Below the pieces are notes generated by a model. It made no database searches. It saw nothing but the letters and a program-made list of their open reading frames with translations, and was not told the DNA's origin. Made by a program: the position numbers and the translations under genes. From the NCBI GenBank assembly GCA_949825065.1, contig OX463854.1, positions 14,235,112 to 14,299,111 on the forward strand: 64,000 bases of DNA, written 5' to 3'. Positions within the stretch are counted from its first letter, which is position 1. Every line of letters starts with the position of its first letter. The stretch is from Odontocerum albicorne (taxonomy: Eukaryota; Arthropoda; Insecta; Trichoptera; Odontoceridae). Positions 22,034 through 32,339 of the stretch are shown piece by piece.

Positions 22034-22349
22034 AATATACATGTTTCGTAATTGTATTCTTTTAAAGAACATATTGGTTAATTGTATTATTTTTTAAATT
22101 GTTACTTTGATATGTAAAGGACACCTAAGTGTCGTTTATTTTTTTCATAAATAAATAAATTAAATAATTCATATACTACCATACCTATGAGAAACTCTTC
22201 TTTTTATTCAAATAACTATTAAAAAACAACGACGATTTCGATAAGTTTGTCACGAAGTGCAAACCTGAAATTCAAAACCGTTGGCACCCTACTAGTTGAG
22301 GGTCCAAATTTCATTCATTGGACTGATTATGAAACTTTGTTAACGACGC

Positions 22350-22418
22350 TCTCCATTCTTTCAGTTCGACGGTCTCCATTATTTCAGTTCGATGGTTTCC
22401 ATTCTTTCATTTCAATAC
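22350..22418. repeat. 23-bp tandem repeat, 3 copies
   Basis: Units at 22350, 22373 and 22396 follow T(C/T)TCCATT(C/A)TTTCAGTTCGA with minor variants. It lies about 580 bp upstream of the Dpr exon, probably in its intron. Confidence 0.8.
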
Positions 22419-22997
22419 TGTGCATTTGGAATATTGCATTTTTATTTTATTTCGTATTTGATACATGGTTGATCCAATTGCACTATATAAGATACATCGT
22501 ACAAGAAAATAAAATAAAAAAGTAATAACAATGGAAACAATTATTACTAACGCTTCCCTGCAAAGTGACGCAGTTATGTTTACAACCTTTATTTAGGAGC
22601 TCAATCCTTAATTTATTGATCAAGGTATTGAATATATCAATATCGAAAAGTTCGTTTCACGATCTCACGCTCTTGATGGCTAAGTTCATCAATACGGGAC
22701 CGAAAACCGTCTCGATTCACGATGTCGAAAATAATTGACAGGTACATTAATAAAACTTTGTCTCAACAGAGTGATCGCTACTTTGTATTCGTAAAAATAG
22801 GTGTGTAGATCTCATTTCACGCTTATTGGTTACCCATTTATAGATTTCTCGTAAAATTCCCTACTTCTTCGGATATTTTTCAGAGATCTACATTTACTCG
22901 ACAATATATTTAAAAGTGTTTTTATCGCGATTTTTTTTCTTCATTAATCGATCGTGTTTTGATAAATTATAATTATTGGTAAATATTTTGGTTCTAG
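22419..22997. other. Probable intron sequence upstream of the Dpr exon
   Basis: AT-rich with a T-rich stretch before the acceptor TTTTGGTTCTAG ending at 22997. No other exon was found. Confidence 0.5.
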
Positions 22998-23211
22998 AGT
23001 CCACAACCACCGCAATACGTGTTTTGGTACCACAACGACCGCATGATTAACTACGACACGGCGCGGGGTGGCATCACCGTGGAGACAGAACCTGGGCCCA
23101 AAAGCCAGTCTCGTCTGACCATCCGCGGGGCGCGAGACACGGACTCCGGCAACTACACGTGCAGCGCCAGCAACACCGAGCCAGCCAGCATCTACGTCTT
23201 CGTCACGGAGG
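22998..23211 (+). CDS. Internal exon of a Dpr-family immunoglobulin cell-surface protein
   Basis: The exon encodes 71 residues plus one base of a C2-type Ig domain. It starts SPQPPQYVFWYHNDRMINYD, with the core Trp at residue 10. The F-strand motif DSGNYTC (residues 49-55) is followed by SASNTEPASIYVFVTE. This pattern is characteristic of the second Ig domain of insect Dpr proteins, surface receptors that pair with DIP proteins in synaptic partner choice. The TNTEPASIYVF-type ending recalls the Dpr12 group, which is tentative. Only one cysteine is present; its B-strand partner must lie in an upstream exon. An acceptor TAG precedes 22998 and a strong donor G|GTGAGT follows 23211, giving phase 0 in and phase 1 out. 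The exon is GC-rich in AT-rich DNA, as expected under coding constraint. No other exon of the gene was identified in the window. Confidence 0.9.
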
Positions 23212-23244
23212 GTGAGTATCTTTCTAAGCGGTACTGTTCCTTAC

Positions 23245-23405
23245 CTGGACATGCTGCTGCATCAGCCATCCGCCAGACTATCCTTGGGGGTGCACGACAT
23301 GGACTCCGGCAAATATATGGGCAGCGCAAGTAAAATCGAGCAGGCCAGTATATACATCTTTTTCATGGAGAGTATCTCTCTGTAAAGTACTGTTCCTTAA
23401 CTGAA
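23245..23405 (+). pseudogene. Decayed tandem copy 2 of the Dpr exon 3' half and donor
   Basis: GGACTCCGGCAA at 23301 repeats the true exon at 23141, 160 bp upstream. The following bases track the exon through GCCAGTATATACATCTT and into its intron (GTACTGTTCCTTA at 23387, as at 23230). The Cys codon has become Gly, a stop appears, and the donor has lost four bases. Since intron sequence is included, this arose by genomic duplication and not from an mRNA. Confidence 0.8.
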
Positions 23406-23427
23406 CATTACCCTGTTTCACCAGAAA

Positions 23428-23515
23428 TTTGTCTGACATCTGCGAAACCCGCAACATGGATTCCTGCAAATACATATACATCCTTGTAAAGCTTCTACAA
23501 TACTGTTCGGATAAA
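23428..23515 (+). pseudogene. Decayed tandem copy 3 of the Dpr exon 3' half
   Basis: TTTGTCTGACATCTGCG resembles the exon's CTCGTCTGACCATCCGCG, and ATGGATTCCTGCAAATACA resembles ACGGACTCCGGCAACTACA. The copy then jumps to the intron block ATACTGTTC. About 40 bp of the exon end is deleted. It lies 157 bp after copy 2. Confidence 0.65.
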
Positions 23516-23567
23516 AACGTATATACAATGCTGCTTGCCAACTGGTCAATATCTTGTTGAACTAGCA

Positions 23568-23690
23568 TGTCAGCTGTTATCCGCATTGCTAAGAATACCC
23601 ACCCCGACAACTATAAGTTCAGCACCAATAACATCGATCTGGGCAACTTCAATGCCTTCTTCATGCGATTTAAAGTAAATACTTCATTTA
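23568..23690 (+). pseudogene. Decayed tandem copy 4 of the Dpr exon 3' half
   Basis: GTTATCCGCATTGCTAAGA, then CCGACAACTATAAGTTCAGC, ACCAATAACATCGATCTGGG and CTTCTTCATG follow the exon order (ATCCGCGGGGCGCGAGA, CCGGCAACTACACGTGCAGC, GCCAGCAACACCGAGCCAGC, CGTCTTCGTCACG). The Cys codon is replaced. The donor is lost. The frame nearly survives, which shows how much exon remains. Confidence 0.7.
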
Positions 23691-25429
23691 CTTAAAGAAA
23701 GATAACTCTCCACTTCATAAAACTTCGATATATGATATGAACTCAGAACCTAAAGTTTTCTAATTTTAAGGTATTTTTTGATATTCCTGGTTGTTATTTA
23801 CATAAACATGCTTACCCAATTTGCAGAATGAGCTAGGCAATATCTACTATTTCTACTAAAAAGCTTATTTATGTCTTAATTTAAGACAATTTTTTATTGA
23901 GTTTGTTTATATTTATCTGATCTCCATTCAAATGGATTCAAATAGAAACCACGAAAGTTTATACAAAGTAATATAACAATAGTATCCTACTGCCAATTTA
24001 CATTTTTGTAGATTTTTCATTACTCGCTCAATCAAAATGTATTACATACATAATGCAACAAATTTTCAATTTATTTTGTACTTTAAAATATCAATTAAAA
24101 TAAGCCCACTATGTTGCTAAAATTGAGGAAGTACACGTAAATCAAACAATTTAACTATGAATTAAAAAATATTCTGATAAAACTATGCATTCCATAACGA
24201 ATATTTATTTGAATTATTCTGTATAATCTAAATCAACATACATGTTTAAGTTCTGTGACACCAAACCTATGTATTTAGGTGAACAATATCCCAAACCGTG
24301 TTTGTGCCCTTATCAAAATTATTATCTAATTATCAAAACTTCCATCTTCCTGCAGGCGTTATGAATACTCGAAGGTTTATTCGAGCTTATATTGGATCTT
24401 AATTAATATTACACAAAATCTTCAATTATAACCCTACATTACTATCAACATACAAATGTTCAAAGAAAATTAAATTTTCTTTTTTGAAGAGTTTCATAAT
24501 TTAGATTTTCAACGTTTGAACTTCGTTGTATGTTTCAAACTTTTAAAAAAATGTATTTTACAGACAATTCACAATTAATTACCAAAAAAATTGTCAGAGC
24601 TGTGAATTCCTTTATATGAGAATATTCAAAATCTCTTCTAACTTATTCGATATGAAAAGGTTCTGTCCTATAAAAGTAACCAACTGAAGGGATTATTATT
24701 CCCAGTCAGTATTTTCCAGCCCCCTAAATAAAGAAGATATTTTTTTTTAAATCAACTACGTTGGATAACAACACACAACTACAATCACGTCAACAACCAT
24801 TCAAAACTCCAATTGACTGTCAACAGTGTAATACAGAAGTGGATAAATAGATTGGAGTTACGCAGTGGTAATCACAAAATTCACACTGCAGTTTTACATG
24901 TGAAGATAGTTTAGGATAAGAATACGAGTTTATTTAAATTTTGACGTTTGTTTGTTTAAATACTAAATTCTAAAACAAACCGAATATACAACTCTAGATC
25001 CAACATTTTTGTACTGTGCTAAAATACTAAAACATAGAATTAAAATACGGAAGCCAACAAAGGGATTTACAGAAAATACCAGGCGTCAGGCGTTTCTAAT
25101 ATATTACGACATACGAGTACATATATTTTTCACCTCCTCAACATCCGTACATCTACTCATACTATAGATATAAATAAATAATAAGTAAATATGGGCTGTA
25201 TTCTCGCAAATTTTAAACATAAATGTTAAATTTGTTATTTTTTTATTTTTACAGGAAGATTATATAAATATATTTGAATTTAATTTTTGATTCTAGCTTT
25301 GATTATGTAAAAGTATAGAATAACATATAGTGCACGTTCAAATTCGTTACAAAGAACGTAGAAGTACATAAATACCATCACGCTGTTATCTGCTAGGGTA
25401 AACAGAGAAAATAGAACGCCAGGCTATCC
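23691..25429. other. AT-rich stretch, probable intron
   Basis: No exon, mobile element or tandem repeat was recognised. If the Dpr gene continues to the right this is intron. Confidence 0.4.
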
Positions 25430-25973
25430 TATCTCCACACACGTATTAAGCTTCTTCCACATCATACAACTCCCACGTTTTCTCTTCCTTCTTATATTTC
25501 CTTCTTTCAATGTATCATTCACTTGATCTAATCATATTTTCCTTGATCTTTTTCTACCACGCATTCTACCCACATTTGAAACGTATATTAGTTTTGTTAG
25601 TCTTTCTTTGTTCATTTGGTTTGCGTGCCCAAACCTCTTGAGTGCTCTTCTTCATCTTACTCAATCTATAAGCTTAAAATTCACATTCATCCCTAATCCC
25701 TTCATTCCGTATTCTGTTATACATTACTTTCCCGTGTATTTTTCTAAATGTATGAAATTCCACAACATTTATTCGGTTTGATTCCCATACATAAAAGTTG
25801 GTTCCTAAATAATCTTGTGGACTATCCTTTATGCAGATTTCGATACTGTCCGGTTTGAGTACGTATATTTTAGTCAATGAGACATTATTTCCTTTCGCTA
25901 TACGCCATTCGATATCCCTCGCAACTCTTTCATTATCATTAAAAAATACTACCTGAATATCACAATTCTTCAA
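25430..25973 (-). pseudogene. LINE protein C-terminal remnant
   Basis: The minus strand opens with a 99-codon frame (25973-25674) containing KIYVLKPDSIEIC, DYLGTNFYVWE and RIRNEGIRDECEF. These blocks recur in the same order at 40815-40914 and 46460-46620. Beyond the stop, decayed frames read KMKKSTQ and RMRGRKRSRK. These fit the K.KS.LRWFGHV and GR.RGRPRKRW tail of many non-LTR element proteins. Several frameshifts and stops; no catalytic core. It is a dead copy of a family with at least four members in the window. Confidence 0.65.
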
Positions 25974-26509
25974 CTACTTTAATTTTTCACTATTCATTCA
26001 TATATCGCATCGTGCTTTGCCTTTCACAAAGTGGAAATGATATTCATAAATGTTAACCAAAAGAATTTCGTTGTTTTTAGTAACAATATGAGTACATATA
26101 AAGAATAATTTGGCTGGCGTATTGTTAACGTTTGCTAACTTAGCAGACAGCCTATCAAGTCTACGTATATGAGAATAAGATTGATATCTTTGTTTGAATC
26201 ACTATCAGGAATCAAATACATCTTCAAATGTAAGACAGTCGTTCTAGAACTTAAAACATTTTTGATATCATGATGATTAATATACATTAATTAATAACAT
26301 ATCGATAACTGACCCACAATTAACACATTCTGTAGATGCTCATGGATTAAAACGCGTCAACTGTCTCAATGCAACTAGAATATAGTTTTATTATAGAATA
26401 ATCAATATAGGGATTATGTAATATTACCAAGAATCTGTGGTTGAAAAACACAACTCTTACAAACAAATAAGACATTTTCCCGTTATTTATTGTATTACAC
26501 TTTTTTGTT
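25974..26509. other. AT-rich non-coding stretch
   Basis: Nothing recognisable. Confidence 0.4.
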
Positions 26510-26675
26510 GTATACAGTACTGCCTGACTTTCCAACTTACCAAGAAGATGATAAAAAGGCATCAAGTGAAAACCATACTGGAATCCTTTTTAAAAAATCA
26601 GAGATCCAATAAGAATTGAACATGCAACCTCCGGGATGGGAAACGAACGTCTTACCAACTAGGCTACAGAGGTAT
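26510..26675 (-). mobile_element. tRNA-derived SINE
   Basis: On the minus strand: head TAGCCTAGTTGGTAAGACG, B-box position with TTCAATTCTT, body AAAAAGGATTCCAGTATGG and an end near ACTGTATACAAC. The conserved mid-tail is partly deleted. Confidence 0.75.
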
Positions 26676-27159
26676 TTTTAATATCTCATACCTTACGTAT
26701 AGTCTAATATCTACAACATGCACTGAAACTTAATTTTTTTTTTGTAGAAATGACATTGTTCAACTAACCAGAATATTATTAAATTTTCTTCTTTACATAT
26801 TTTCAGTTATATTTGAATATTGGTAACAATAAATTTTCATATTTTTGTCAATACCTCAGTGAGAATCGTTTCGACAATATCTACGAGAATATTTGGAATG
26901 TAGACAAAAGTTAACTAAATATAACATAAAAAACATATTTTTTCCAGCTTTGAATAAATAACAGTTTGAAAGTTACAGTTGAAAAAAAATCCTACAGCAA
27001 TAAGCCTGATTGAAGTGCCGTATATAGCCTTATACACAACATACTAATAGTAAATAATACACATTATTATTCAAGCAAATTAATAAGAAATCAATATATA
27101 CCATCCGAATATGATTATTTCTCTTTTGGGATAGATAGAGAAGACATATCTACAAACTT
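26676..27159. other. AT-rich non-coding stretch
   Basis: Nothing recognisable. Confidence 0.4.
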
Positions 27160-27410
27160 TTACTTCTATACATAGAGCTCTAGCCTCATCAACATCTAAA
27201 TATCACACCATAGGTGCTCTGTTATTTCTCAAACGTTTTACCTTTCTCTTGGTAAAAATGTCTCCAGCTATCCCTTTTCACTCTTTCCTTGGTCTACCTC
27301 TTTTCGCTCTTCATTAATTTCAAACATATATATTTTTTTCCTCACTCACTCCCTCAATCTGACCAAATCATCTTAAGGCTCCTTTTACATTTTTTTATAT
27401 TTTTATAACA
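27160..27410 (-). pseudogene. LINE protein tail remnant
   Basis: The minus strand contains SEKRGRPRKE, a stop, then KRKVKRLRNNRAPMV and DVDEARAL. This matches the end of many non-LTR element proteins, where RGRP.KRW is followed by a variable helix and a (D)RA.WR motif. Frame breaks are present. It is a different, more diverged sequence from the remnant at 25430. Confidence 0.5.
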
Positions 27411-28782
27411 CCCATGTCTAACTAGCATTTATCTTTTATTTGACCATTACTTACTCTTCCAAATATTATAATAACAGGTATGTTACACGTCTTTCAATAT
27501 CTTACGAATGAATTATTATAATGAATGAAAAATATTTAGAACTCTGTTTGATCGTAAAAACCTATTCCATTTTCCGTTATTTTGGCGTATGATTCCGGAT
27601 ATTGGAAACAAACATTTGTATCGGTTGTTTTAATTACCATTGATTATGGTGTGGTTACTAATGAAAATGTATGGAAGCTTTCCTGGGGTATTATTTAAGT
27701 TTTAAGTCTCTCATAAGCTTTGACAACGAAATATCTATTTCGAATACAATATAGGAATGTTTTTCGTTGTACGAGACAAAATATAATGCGAGACCAATTT
27801 CATGACAATTAATTTATCTCATTTGAAAACAGTTTATGCCTTATGCATATATGTGTTCTCAGATTTTTAAAACTGTTTACAATTATTTTTAAATGTTTTT
27901 CAGAATTGTTGAGTTAATTTAAATAATGACCGACGTTTCAAAGACTTTTCGGTACTTATCTTTAAAGCAATTTCAAAATAACCTTTTCAAATATACTAAG
28001 CACGCAAAAGCAGAGTTTTTAATTTCTCTTGGATTCTATATTTTTGATCAACATTCAAATTTTCTCGCAAACTTGAGTTATCTGGAAAATAATTTCGTAG
28101 TTTTAATTCAAATTCAAGCGCAGAAATGCTCTTAAACGTTAATTTTCATTGGAATCCGTATTATAGGACATTGATTTTTATTGATCAAAGTCTTGATTTG
28201 GTAGTAAATGGCCTTTCAGGGGGATATCATCTTCGAGTGTCGTATAACCATAACGAAAATGTTCAAACAACATTTGACACGCATGGTCGTTTACTGCATT
28301 CTCTCCATATACTGTTTACATCTTTTTTTATTGTGTGCCGCGTTTTTTCCTTTGCTGCAGTTAAACAGCATTAACCACTGAAAAAAAACTTGTTATCTTC
28401 TTTCTTCAAAATGATCCATTGGAAAGCCGCTCAAGCGATTTTGGTAAACAATTGTCAAACATATTTATAACAAAAACCTTTCATAATAATATACATTTAC
28501 CATCAAAACTTTGTTTTTACAACATATGTTCTAAGAAAAATTATACTGCTTTCAAGACAACATATTATATGAAGATATCATTATAGCGCCAACACTTAAT
28601 TTTTTCAACCTTGAGTCCACCGAGAGCGCAAATAATATCCCCCGCGGTTGATCAATGCCCACGGGCACTACGTTTGCCTTCCTCTGGTCTACGAAATCTC
28701 TCGGTTTATTATTTCACCCCCGACTGTATCACCCTACGTTCCAACTATTTGTTTTTTTTACATAAACTTAGAGTAAATATTT
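27411..28782. other. AT-rich stretch with a small GC-richer patch
   Basis: Frames of 69 and 82 codons (27926-28135, 28126-28374) lack known domains. A patch at 28620-28740 is GC-richer, including CCCCCGCGG, but I cannot assign it; it may belong to the LINE remnant downstream. Confidence 0.35.
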
Positions 28783-29038
28783 AAAATATAAGAGACAAAA
28801 CGTATTTTTGGCTTTACATTTAGTTTTAAAGCGACTTACTCTGTTACTACGAGTATATCGCCAACATTGATCCCTGCAGTTCCGTTCGATAACAAGTTTC
28901 TAAGGAGTCTTAAATATAAGAGACAAAACGTATCTTTGGCTTTACATTTAGTTTTAAAGCGACTTACTCTGTTACTACGAGTATATCGCCAACATTGATC
29001 TCCGCAGTTCAGTTCGATAACAAGTTTCTAAGGAGTCT
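28783..29038. repeat. 128-bp tandem duplication
   Basis: AATATAAGAGACAAAACGTA at 28785 recurs at 28913, and the two copies remain nearly identical through AACAAGTTTCTAAGGAGTCT. The duplicated unit is part of the LINE remnant at 28975-29235, so it happened after that insertion. The few differences suggest it is younger than most repeats here. Confidence 0.85.
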
Positions 29039-29235
29039 AAAATCATAACGTCAAGCCCAATCTGCTGGAATGATTCGACTCGTTTGATGTATTTTACTCT
29101 ATCAAAGGCCTTTACAAAATCTAGTAGCGTTGTTTGTAAGTAAAGTAATGTTTCACTTTTCAAGCCAAATTGCTCCCGGCTAATCATTTCGTTACTCTTA
29201 TTTGTATACCGTTTTGCATTATTTTTATCAAACAA
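28975..29235 (-). pseudogene. LINE reverse-transcriptase palm fragment
   Basis: An 86-codon minus frame contains REQFGLKSE followed by LLDFVKAFDRVKYIKRVESF. This matches reverse-transcriptase blocks QFGF..G.ST and (Y/L).DF.KAFD.V, including the first catalytic Asp of the palm, then a (L)...G.....I......Y segment. The YADD motif and fingers are absent and the downstream part is replaced by the 128-bp tandem duplication. Inactive fragment. Confidence 0.7.
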
Positions 29236-29244
29236 GTAAACTGT

Positions 29245-30115
29245 TCAAATGAGAACTTAAACCAGATTAATAAATTTCAATTACAATAAATTGATAATAT
29301 TTTACTTAATTCTTACTGGCATCTTATTTTTTTAACAAAAAGTTTCATGTATTTTTACTTGCATTGCCCTTAGGAAACAACAAACATATTTGAATAAGTA
29401 ATAAAACAGATACATTAAATTATAATAAATAGCATTTGGTTGAGAGTAGTTTACTTAATTCTCGCCTCTTACCAGCTTCTGAATTTTTGAACAAAAACTT
29501 TTATGTATTCTAGGTTTGCATTTTCCTAACCGAACAACAAGCAATATTATAGCAAGTATTAAAACATATTAATGGGTTTAAATTAAAAGAATTTTATAAA
29601 AATATTATATCTTGCCAGTTTTCGAAGTTTTAAAGAAATGCGTGATTGTCTGTTTTACTTTACTCTTAGGTAAAAAACCGATAAAGTCAAATTCGCATAA
29701 AAACAGATTTATAAATATAAATAACGCTTATTTGTAAACATTTCATTCATTTCTTACACATTACGAGTTTTCGAATGTTTTAACAAACATTTGTGTATAC
29801 ATTGGTTTGCATTTTCCCTAAGGAACAATCTACATATTCAAATATAATTAAAATGTTTAAATAAAATTAAATTGCAATAAATTAAAAGTATTTGTATTAA
29901 TATGAAATTCTTACCTTTTACCTGCTTCCGAAATTTTGAAAATACAATTGTGTGTATTCTGGTTTGCATCATTCTAAGCGAACAACAAACATGCAGATAT
30001 TCAAATAAGCATTAAAACGAATAAATAAATTTAAATTAACAGTATTAAACTTAAATCTTACATTTTATCAGCTTTCGATTTTTTTCAATAGAACAAAAAC
30101 GTATACACAGTCACT
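29245..30115. repeat. Highly diverged ~155-bp satellite, about 6 units
   Basis: The anchor TTGCATT (or variant) with a following AAGGAACAACAAACATATTC-like block recurs at 29359, 29516, 29654 (weak), 29807 and 29964, spaced 138-157 bp. Each unit also has a TTCTTACC..TTACCAGCTT..GAA block about 60 bp upstream and an AATAAATTTAAATTA block downstream. Units have diverged so far that a simple dot-plot at high stringency might miss the array. Confidence 0.75.
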
Positions 30116-30924
30116 TTAAAATTAATTTTATATATTTTACCAACCTGCACGCGTGCTACCCTTAATACTGGGTGTGAAATAATTACAAGAAATAAACAAT
30201 AAATTGATATTTTTTGTGTTTGGGGGACTGTACCTACAATATTTCGATACATAAATATTTACCGGTCGAAATAAAGGGCACGTGTGAGAAGGGTGCTCAA
30301 CCCTAAAGTTGTTTTTGTTAATTAAGAGTAATGAGTTGGTACCTTTGTCAGTTTGCTGTCCAATTAAAGGGACCAGTTGTACAAACATTCGTTTCTGTAT
30401 AAAAACTGGGACGTCCACTAAATTGAACACATCCTTCGGTTTCCCTGTGGCTTACCCTTACAACTTAGCATTTTAACCCCTTATCAGAGGCAAAGGTTTT
30501 GAAAAATTAGCACGTGGTTTTTATTAACCAGACCTGTTGAACTTATCATCCAATGTCATTTTTACGTCTAAACAATCTAGATCAAGGGTTCATATACCAG
30601 GGGATGTTACGGGTTAAATAAAGATTCTGGGAATTACAAAATAAACGTCCTAAATACTCTCTTTTCTTCTTATTTTAAGACCAAACGATAAGTGACTCCT
30701 TTGCAAATCAACACATCTTAATTAATATTTCATGTGACCACTGTGAAACCAATTTCCTAAAATTATCAGATGTGCATCACCCTTAATTAAATTCAATAAA
30801 GAATTAAAAAAATATAATGTAACGTTAGTCGGAATATCCTCGTATCATAATTTACCTTCTTTATTTTTGAACAAATTCCTTTCCTCTAGTTATATCATTA
30901 ATATTTTAATGATGACAATTTATA
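30116..30924. other. Unassigned stretch
   Basis: A 97-codon minus frame (30430-30137) with moderate complexity has no known domain. Nothing else is recognised. Confidence 0.35.
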
Positions 30925-30995
30925 AAACTCCGTTTAGAGAGTAAACTCTCCTCAAGGATGCTTTAATTTTGGATTCGAACCCACTTTTATTAACA
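30925..30995 (-). repeat. Small B-box-bearing repeat, family 3
   Basis: The minus strand reads AAAGTGGGTTCGAATCC, then GAGGAGAGTTTACTCTC and GGAGTTTTATAAATTGTC. It is the best-preserved member of the family also seen at 2533 and 8247. GAGAGTTTACTCTC is itself a small hairpin. Confidence 0.6.
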
Positions 30996-31449
30996 GATTA
31001 AAAATACGAGTATAAATATGTATAAGTGAGTGTAGGGATTTGTATGTGGTAGTATGATAATTTAAAATTTAATCATTATTTTAACTTGAATTTTTACGTA
31101 TACTTATTTTTTGGAAAACCTATTATACCTTAAAATAACTGGACGATTACAAGAAATTGTTAATATTTATAAAGCCCATGGGACGTATCAAGTTTTTTCA
31201 TGTACTTACAAGAAAAAGTAAATAAAATAAATAATTCATAACTCAAAAGACTGAAATTTATATCCACGGAAATAAACATGCTCGTTTATCTTACTGATAT
31301 TATCGTATATTTTTTTTCAAAATACCCTTTATTAAATATATATTTCATTCACTACATTTATATTGAGTATAGTAAATAATGGAATTAAAAATGTTTTTTT
31401 ATAGTTAAGGCATTAACGTTGTGGAGGTTTAAAGACATTGTAATTTATT
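30996..31449. other. AT-rich non-coding stretch
   Basis: Nothing recognisable. Confidence 0.4.
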
Positions 31450-31810
31450 TTTATCAAACGCTGTTTATTCCACTTTTTTTTGTGACGGTATAACCCTACC
31501 GGTTTCAAGGCTTTCACCTCATCTTCAGGGGAGCGCAAACAAGACTAAATGCTGTTCGAACTGGTACCGATATACACGCTTCAACAGTTGGGGGCTGAGG
31601 GGTGAGGGAGGCATGGGACGATTTCGGCCAAGAGCGGAGAGATTTTTGGGATATAACTGTTCGACAGATGTTCGGATCGATGTACTGACTTAGAAATTTC
31701 TAGGGCCTCTAATATGTCCAATTTATTTCCGTTACTACTGATATGTAAGAATTTGGCATCATCGATAGAAAAAGTATGGTCCATGACGCGTCTTAGGCAT
31801 TGGTATCAGG
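31450..31810 (-). mobile_element. Penelope-like element 3' fragment (GIY-YIG end plus terminal repeat)
   Basis: The minus strand encodes RRVMDHTFSIDDAKFLHISS, then GNKLDILEALEISKS, and stops at about 31581. This resembles the last part of the GIY-YIG endonuclease domain of Penelope-like retroelements, where H...TGH.F......LH....G.KL..LE.LEI is typical. After the stop comes non-coding sequence with CTGAAGATGAGG...CCTTGAAACCGG (31528-31500), a hammerhead-like core, and GGAATAAACAGCGTTTGATAA-type sequence, shared with 15261-15413. The reverse-transcriptase part is missing, so the copy is 5'-truncated. The family call is mine, by eye. Confidence 0.6.
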
Positions 31811-32339
31811 GATCAGCCAGCCCAGCAAAGAATGGAAACTATTTCCATGATTTTGAAATACCTTCAGATATCATCACGCCCACATACCGACTAGGATTAA
31901 CCACATTAGGACACAATTCTGGACATTAGTATAATGGTCAGAACGACGCACAATTTCCCTTCAACTTGAGGACAGCTAGCAACATGGTCTATCTCGTTGG
32001 ATTATCGGTGGGCGACTGCAGCTTTATTTCCGTTTTGGAAGAGCGTCCCGGAAAAAGCAAACGCGGACGCATTTAAAGTGGACGCGTTCAGAATTATCTC
32101 ACTTCTTGATCTTTCCGCGATACAAGCAATAAGACGGGAATTCCGAAAAGGTTCATCGCGTCTAGCGAATGCTAGGCGGAAACTATAATATTTTATATTA
32201 AATTCAAATACAATGCTCATACATTTATGACGTGAGGGCATTATTTTGGAAAACCAAAATTAACGCTCACAGCTTATAGTTACAAAAACATGGTGTGGAA
32301 TATATTTTATGTCTATAAAGAATTAAACCTTCAATATTT
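31811..32339. other. Unassigned stretch with a GC-richer patch
   Basis: 32000-32190 is GC-richer and open on both strands (63 codons plus, 79 codons minus). It shows no domain that I know. It could be the eroded upstream part of the Penelope-like element or an unrelated insertion. Confidence 0.35.

Noticed and set aside
23278..23610. A 110-codon minus-strand gene
   Set aside because: It lies antisense to the decayed Dpr exon copies and owes its openness to their former coding constraint.
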